The notes under the pieces: generated by a model | Seen by the model: only the letters and a program-made list of their open reading frames with translations | Database searches by the model: none | What the model was told of the DNA's origin: nothing | From: Marinilabiliales bacterium | GTDB taxonomy: Bacteria; Bacteroidota; Bacteroidia; Bacteroidales; UBA12077 | Reading direction: 5' to 3' | NCBI GenBank assembly: GCA_002869305.1 | Contig: PKTC01000067.1 | Location: 1-9,227, forward strand | Length of the DNA stretch: 9,227 nucleotides | Shown here: positions 6,887 through 9,227 of the stretch, piece by piece | How the letters are laid out: each line of letters starts with the position of its first letter | Numbering within the stretch: position 1 is the stretch's first letter | Translations under genes and position numbers: made by a program

Positions 6887-7948
6887 TTAACGTTTACACT
6901 CAATTAAAGTATGACTAATACCTAGATCATCAATTATGTTTTCAATCTGTAATCCGGCTTCATTAATTAGCTTAATCATATCTTCTGAATGATACATTCT
7001 ACTGTTTCCGTTGGCCATTGCTGTGAAATATAACGATGTATTGTTTAAGCAATAGGTTGAGATATCAAATCTTTGACGGTCCCAATATGTTTCAAGAATA
7101 TATAATCGTGTATTTTCGTGCATCGATTCATAGGCTCTTTTAAGAATTTGTAAAATATTTTCTTCGGAGAAACAATCGAGAAACTGACTCATCCATATTA
7201 CATCAAATCCCTCAGGAAAAGGTTTAGTATGATCTAGTATGTCTGTTGGATGACCTTTAATGTTATTTTCAAAACCTTCATCTTTTGCATTTTGGAGTGC
7301 AATATTCAATTGTCCCGGTAAATCCATAATAGTTATTTCTGCCCCTGGATTATACCTGGCACATTCAAGTGAAAATTTACCTGTATTTCCTCCTACATCA
7401 AGCACTTTATTTACATTATTTTTGAATAAAATTGGTAAAACTAATTTGAACACATGATCTGAATAGAAATGGTCGAAGGCAAACCAACTTTTCTTCACAT
7501 GCTCTGGTAGTTGCGATAATCCATGATACACAGTTGGCCATTCACCAAATACTTTTAATCCTTCTGGTTTTTCTTTTTTTATGGATTCTTCTAAGTAGAA
7601 CATACCATTATAACAAACATCTTGAACAAAGTCCATGTTAATATTTGTCATTTGATCGTGTATAAAATAGTATCCTGTTTTGCTTAACTGATATTTCTGA
7701 TCTTGGAGTATTACCACTTCCGCACTTAAACCTGCATCGAGCAATACTTTAACCCCATATTTAGATATTTTGACTTTTTTAGAAATTTCATCAGGAGTTA
7801 AACCATCTGGATTTTGATCTAAGACCTCTAAAATTTTTAAGTTACGTAATGATAATACTGCTTGAAAAACAATAGGAGCAAAGGCAATTTTTTGCGCATC
7901 AATTTTTGCCTCTAATGCAGATTTTTGATCAGAACCATAATTATTCAT
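6887..7948 (-). CDS. Class I SAM-dependent methyltransferase, winged-helix O-methyltransferase type
   Basis: A 353-residue protein with the two-part layout of small-molecule O-methyltransferases (acetylserotonin/caffeate/hydroxyneurosporene type). An N-terminal winged-helix dimerisation region (about 25-97; LTPDEISKKVKISKYGVKVLLDA is the helix-turn-helix part) is followed by a Rossmann methyltransferase domain (about 165-353). SAM-binding motif I is VLDVGGNTGKFSL (182-194), and the acidic residue after strand 2 is D209 (ITIMDLPG). The place of the usual catalytic His (ILHDWSDE in plant enzymes) reads FLDCFSEE, with D258 instead, so the chemistry or substrate may differ. The substrate is unknown and no biosynthetic cluster is visible. 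It lies 38 nt downstream of fmt on the same strand and may share its transcript. Its stop codon abuts that of the convergent LysM lipoprotein gene with no gap. Confidence 0.85.
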   Translation of the reverse strand: MNNYGSDQKSALEAKIDAQKIAFAPIVFQAVLSLRNLKILEVLDQNPDGLTPDEISKKVKISKYGVKVLLDAGLSAEVVILQDQKYQLSKTGYYFIHDQMTNINMDFVQDVCYNGMFYLEESIKKEKPEGLKVFGEWPTVYHGLSQLPEHVKKSWFAFDHFYSDHVFKLVLPILFKNNVNKVLDVGGNTGKFSLECARYNPGAEITIMDLPGQLNIALQNAKDEGFENNIKGHPTDILDHTKPFPEGFDVIWMSQFLDCFSEENILQILKRAYESMHENTRLYILETYWDRQRFDISTYCLNNTSLYFTAMANGNSRMYHSEDMIKLINEAGLQIENIIDDLGISHTLIECKR

Positions 7949-7961
7949 AAAACTTGATTTA

Positions 7962-7982
7962 TCTGTTTGGTCTACAAACAGA
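7962..7982 (-). repeat. Perfect 8-bp inverted repeat between fmt and methyltransferase
   Basis: Arms TCTGTTTG and CAAACAGA flank a 5-nt loop in the 38-nt gap between the fmt stop codon and the methyltransferase ATG. On the minus-strand transcript it could form a hairpin 13 nt ahead of the ATG. No run of U follows, so it is not a standard terminator. It could be an operator, an attenuator or an RNA-processing element; the function is unknown. Confidence 0.5.
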
Positions 7983-7986
7983 CAAA

Positions 7987-8964
7987 CTAAGCTTTTGTTG
8001 AAAATTTACAATCTTTTATTCCCTGAAATCCTCTTAAATATTCAGAAATATTTAATTTCCTCTTGCCAGCTTGCTGTAATTCAATTATTTGTATAAAACC
8101 TCCCTTTACAGCAACTTTAAGGTGTGTTTTTTCATCAGAAACAATGGTCCCAAGAGTTAGATTGTGACTTGTTATTTCTTTTTTTGTTTCAAAGATTTTG
8201 AGTTGAATTGTTTCATTTTCTTTATGAACTTCTGTCCACGATGCAGGATAAGGACTTAATCCTCTAATTAAATTATGTATGGTATCAATATCCTTATTCC
8301 AATCAATTTTACAATCTTTTTTAAATAATTTTGGCGCATGCTTAATTTCAACTCCAGATTGAATCAACTGCTTTTGATTAATTTGTTTGTAGTTATTCTC
8401 TACTATAGCATTTACGGTTTTTACAACAAGATCAGCACCTGAGAACATCAACTTATCGTGCAATGAGCCTGCATTATCGTTTTTATCAATTTGAACTTCC
8501 TCTTGAAAGAGTATATTTCCCGTATCAATATCTTGCTGCAAAAAGAAAGTAGTTACGCCTGTTTTGCTATCTCCATTAATTAAAGCCCAATTTATTGGAG
8601 CAGCACCTCTGTATTGCGGAAGCAATGATGCATGCAAATTAAAGGTTCCAAAAGGTGGCATAGACCAAACTACTTCTGGTAGCATTTTGAATGCAACTAC
8701 AATTTGAAGATCAGCATCAAGTTGTTTTAATTCATTCAAAAAAACTTCGTCTCTGAATTTTAGTGGTTGTATAATTTTCAGGTTTTGACTTTGAGCATAT
8801 TTCTTAACAGCAGATTCTTTTATTTTTTGTCCTCTGCCAGCAGGTTTATCAGGATTTGTTATGACACCTACTATATTATAATTGTTTTCAACAAGTTTTT
8901 TAAGAGGTTCTACAGCAAAATCTGGAGTTCCCATATAAACTATTCTCAAGTTGTTTTTATCCAT
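7987..8964 (-). CDS. fmt: Methionyl-tRNA formyltransferase
   Basis: A 325-residue enzyme that formylates the amino group of Met-tRNA(fMet) using 10-formyltetrahydrofolate, for translation initiation in the cytoplasm. The N-terminal formyltransferase domain starts LRIVYMGTPDFAV and contains the catalytic residues N109 and H111 (FNLHASLLPQYRGAAPI) and D147 (DIDTGNIL), matching N106/H108/D144 of the E. coli enzyme. The C-terminal tRNA-binding domain covers about 210-320 (HAPKLFKKDCKIDW, then RGLSPYPASW). Length is normal for the family. The frame is open to a TTG at 8973, but ATG 8964 is preferred because it gives the usual short N-terminus before LRIVYMGTP and lies about 22 nt after the predicted transcription start. 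The methyltransferase gene follows 38 nt downstream; ribA/ribBA lies upstream beyond a terminator. Confidence 0.97.
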   Translation of the reverse strand: MDKNNLRIVYMGTPDFAVEPLKKLVENNYNIVGVITNPDKPAGRGQKIKESAVKKYAQSQNLKIIQPLKFRDEVFLNELKQLDADLQIVVAFKMLPEVVWSMPPFGTFNLHASLLPQYRGAAPINWALINGDSKTGVTTFFLQQDIDTGNILFQEEVQIDKNDNAGSLHDKLMFSGADLVVKTVNAIVENNYKQINQKQLIQSGVEIKHAPKLFKKDCKIDWNKDIDTIHNLIRGLSPYPASWTEVHKENETIQLKIFETKKEITSHNLTLGTIVSDEKTHLKVAVKGGFIQIIELQQAGKRKLNISEYLRGFQGIKDCKFSTKA

Positions 8965-8992
8965 TCTATTCAAACGATTATTAATTTCCTAA

Positions 8993-9025
8993 CAAAATTA
9001 TTAAAATATCTCTTAAACGATTCAA
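8993..9025 (-). promoter_or_regulatory. Candidate fmt promoter
   Basis: On the minus strand TTG (complement of 9023-9025) is followed after 22 nt by TAATTTTG (complement of 8993-9000), a perfect TAnnTTTG match within the 17-23 nt spacing known for Bacteroidota promoters. It lies between the upstream terminator and the fmt ATG and would give a leader of about 22 nt. Confidence 0.5.
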
Positions 9026-9057
9026 TTATTTTTTTAAAGAAAGAATATGCACAATAC

Positions 9058-9098
9058 AGAGATAAAAAAAGACCGTTCAACGGTCTTTTTTTATCTCT
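9058..9098. terminator. Bidirectional intrinsic terminator downstream of ribA/ribBA
   Basis: An almost perfect palindrome: two 20-nt arms around a single central base, with GACCGT/ACGGTC as the GC-rich core and A7/T7 tracts on either side. It forms a stable hairpin followed by a U-run in both directions. On the minus strand it ends the transcript of the ribA/ribBA gene, whose TAA stop lies inside the arm, and insulates fmt from it. No plus-strand gene visibly needs it, so use on that strand is only structural potential. Confidence 0.93.
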
Positions 9099-9227
9099 CT
9101 TTATCTTTAGTTTTAATGTTAACAAGTTCGAGCGAATGCCCCATCTTTTGACGTTTTGTTTCGAGATAAAACTTATTATGCTCATTGGGTTCAATTTCTA
9201 GTGGAATATTCTCTACAATGTGCAAAC
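9091..9227 (-). CDS. ribA: GTP cyclohydrolase II C-terminus (ribA or bifunctional ribBA), 5' part outside the window
   Basis: The last 44 codons of a minus-strand gene entering from the right edge, ending at TAA (complement of 9091-9093). The translation holds the typical C-terminal segment of GTP cyclohydrolase II: VENIPLEIEPNEHNKFYLET, then KRQKMGHSL, which in family members follows the catalytic core and ends the protein. The enzyme makes 2,5-diamino-6-ribosylamino-pyrimidinone phosphate from GTP, the first step of riboflavin synthesis. In Bacteroidota this domain is usually fused behind a dihydroxybutanone-phosphate synthase (ribBA), but the fusion cannot be checked here. The stop codon is inside the arm of the bidirectional terminator. 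Identification rests on a short fragment, but the YLxTKxxKMGH pattern is distinctive. Confidence 0.82.
   Translation of the reverse strand, partial: LHIVENIPLEIEPNEHNKFYLETKRQKMGHSLELVNIKTKDKER

Noticed and set aside
8965..8973. TTG start for fmt, three codons upstream
   Set aside because: ATG 8964 gives the usual N-terminus and better spacing; TTG adds three non-conserved residues.
8970..9194. Open frame of 74 codons on the minus strand between ribA/ribBA and fmt
   Set aside because: It runs through the bidirectional terminator and overlaps the 3' end of the ribA/ribBA gene in another frame. Its translation is lysine- and phenylalanine-rich with no recognisable domain, as expected for AT-rich noncoding DNA.
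8767..9201. Open frame of 144 codons on the plus strand
   Set aside because: It lies antisense to fmt and ribA/ribBA and crosses the terminator; composition is that of a shadow frame.
1..9227. tRNA, rRNA, CRISPR, insertion sequence or prophage signals
   Set aside because: None were seen: no direct repeat arrays, no transposase or integrase motifs, and nearly all of the window is accounted for by ordinary genes.

Overview
The window is AT-rich and reads as a Bacteroidota (Bacteroidetes) chromosome segment. Pointers are the promoter-like TAnnTTTG boxes, weak or absent Shine-Dalgarno sequences, and the style of the proteins: a TPR/coiled-coil/SpoIIE phosphatase, a LysM-glucosaminidase lipoprotein and a ribBA-type gene end. 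I see no mobile element, CRISPR array or RNA gene. The genus cannot be fixed from this window.

Left part (1-5287): a signalling locus. A minus-strand operon runs from 3446 down to the left edge. It encodes a soluble receiver-like + SpoIIE phosphatase, then a membrane-anchored TPR + SpoIIE phosphatase, then a SiaB-like (DUF6272, GHKL-type) kinase cut by the window edge. Gaps are 26 and 4 nt, so the genes are probably co-transcribed. Divergently, across a 239-nt intergenic region, lies a receiver-like + PAS + coiled-coil + class III cyclase gene whose residues match an adenylate cyclase. Together they resemble the SiaABCD partner-switch of Pseudomonas (SpoIIE-type phosphatase SiaA, kinase SiaB, switch protein SiaC, diguanylate cyclase SiaD), with a class III nucleotidyl cyclase as the possible output. 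A SiaC/DUF1987 gene is not in the window; I predict it just beyond position 1.

Middle part (5290-6886): a minus-strand cytidine deaminase (cdd), convergent with the cyclase and with only 2 nt between the stop codons. Divergent from cdd is a lipoprotein with a GH73 glucosaminidase domain and two LysM domains, probably a cell-wall hydrolase.

Right part (6887-9227): all on the minus strand. A class I SAM-dependent methyltransferase of the winged-helix O-methyltransferase type has its stop codon directly abutting that of the lipoprotein gene. Upstream of it are methionyl-tRNA formyltransferase (fmt), a strong bidirectional terminator, and the 3' end of a ribA/ribBA gene (GTP cyclohydrolase II C-terminus).

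The most interesting part is the left signalling locus: two SpoIIE phosphatases with different sensory modules, one SiaB-like kinase and an adenylate cyclase. Two of the proteins carry similar N-terminal receiver-like domains with damaged phosphorylation sites.
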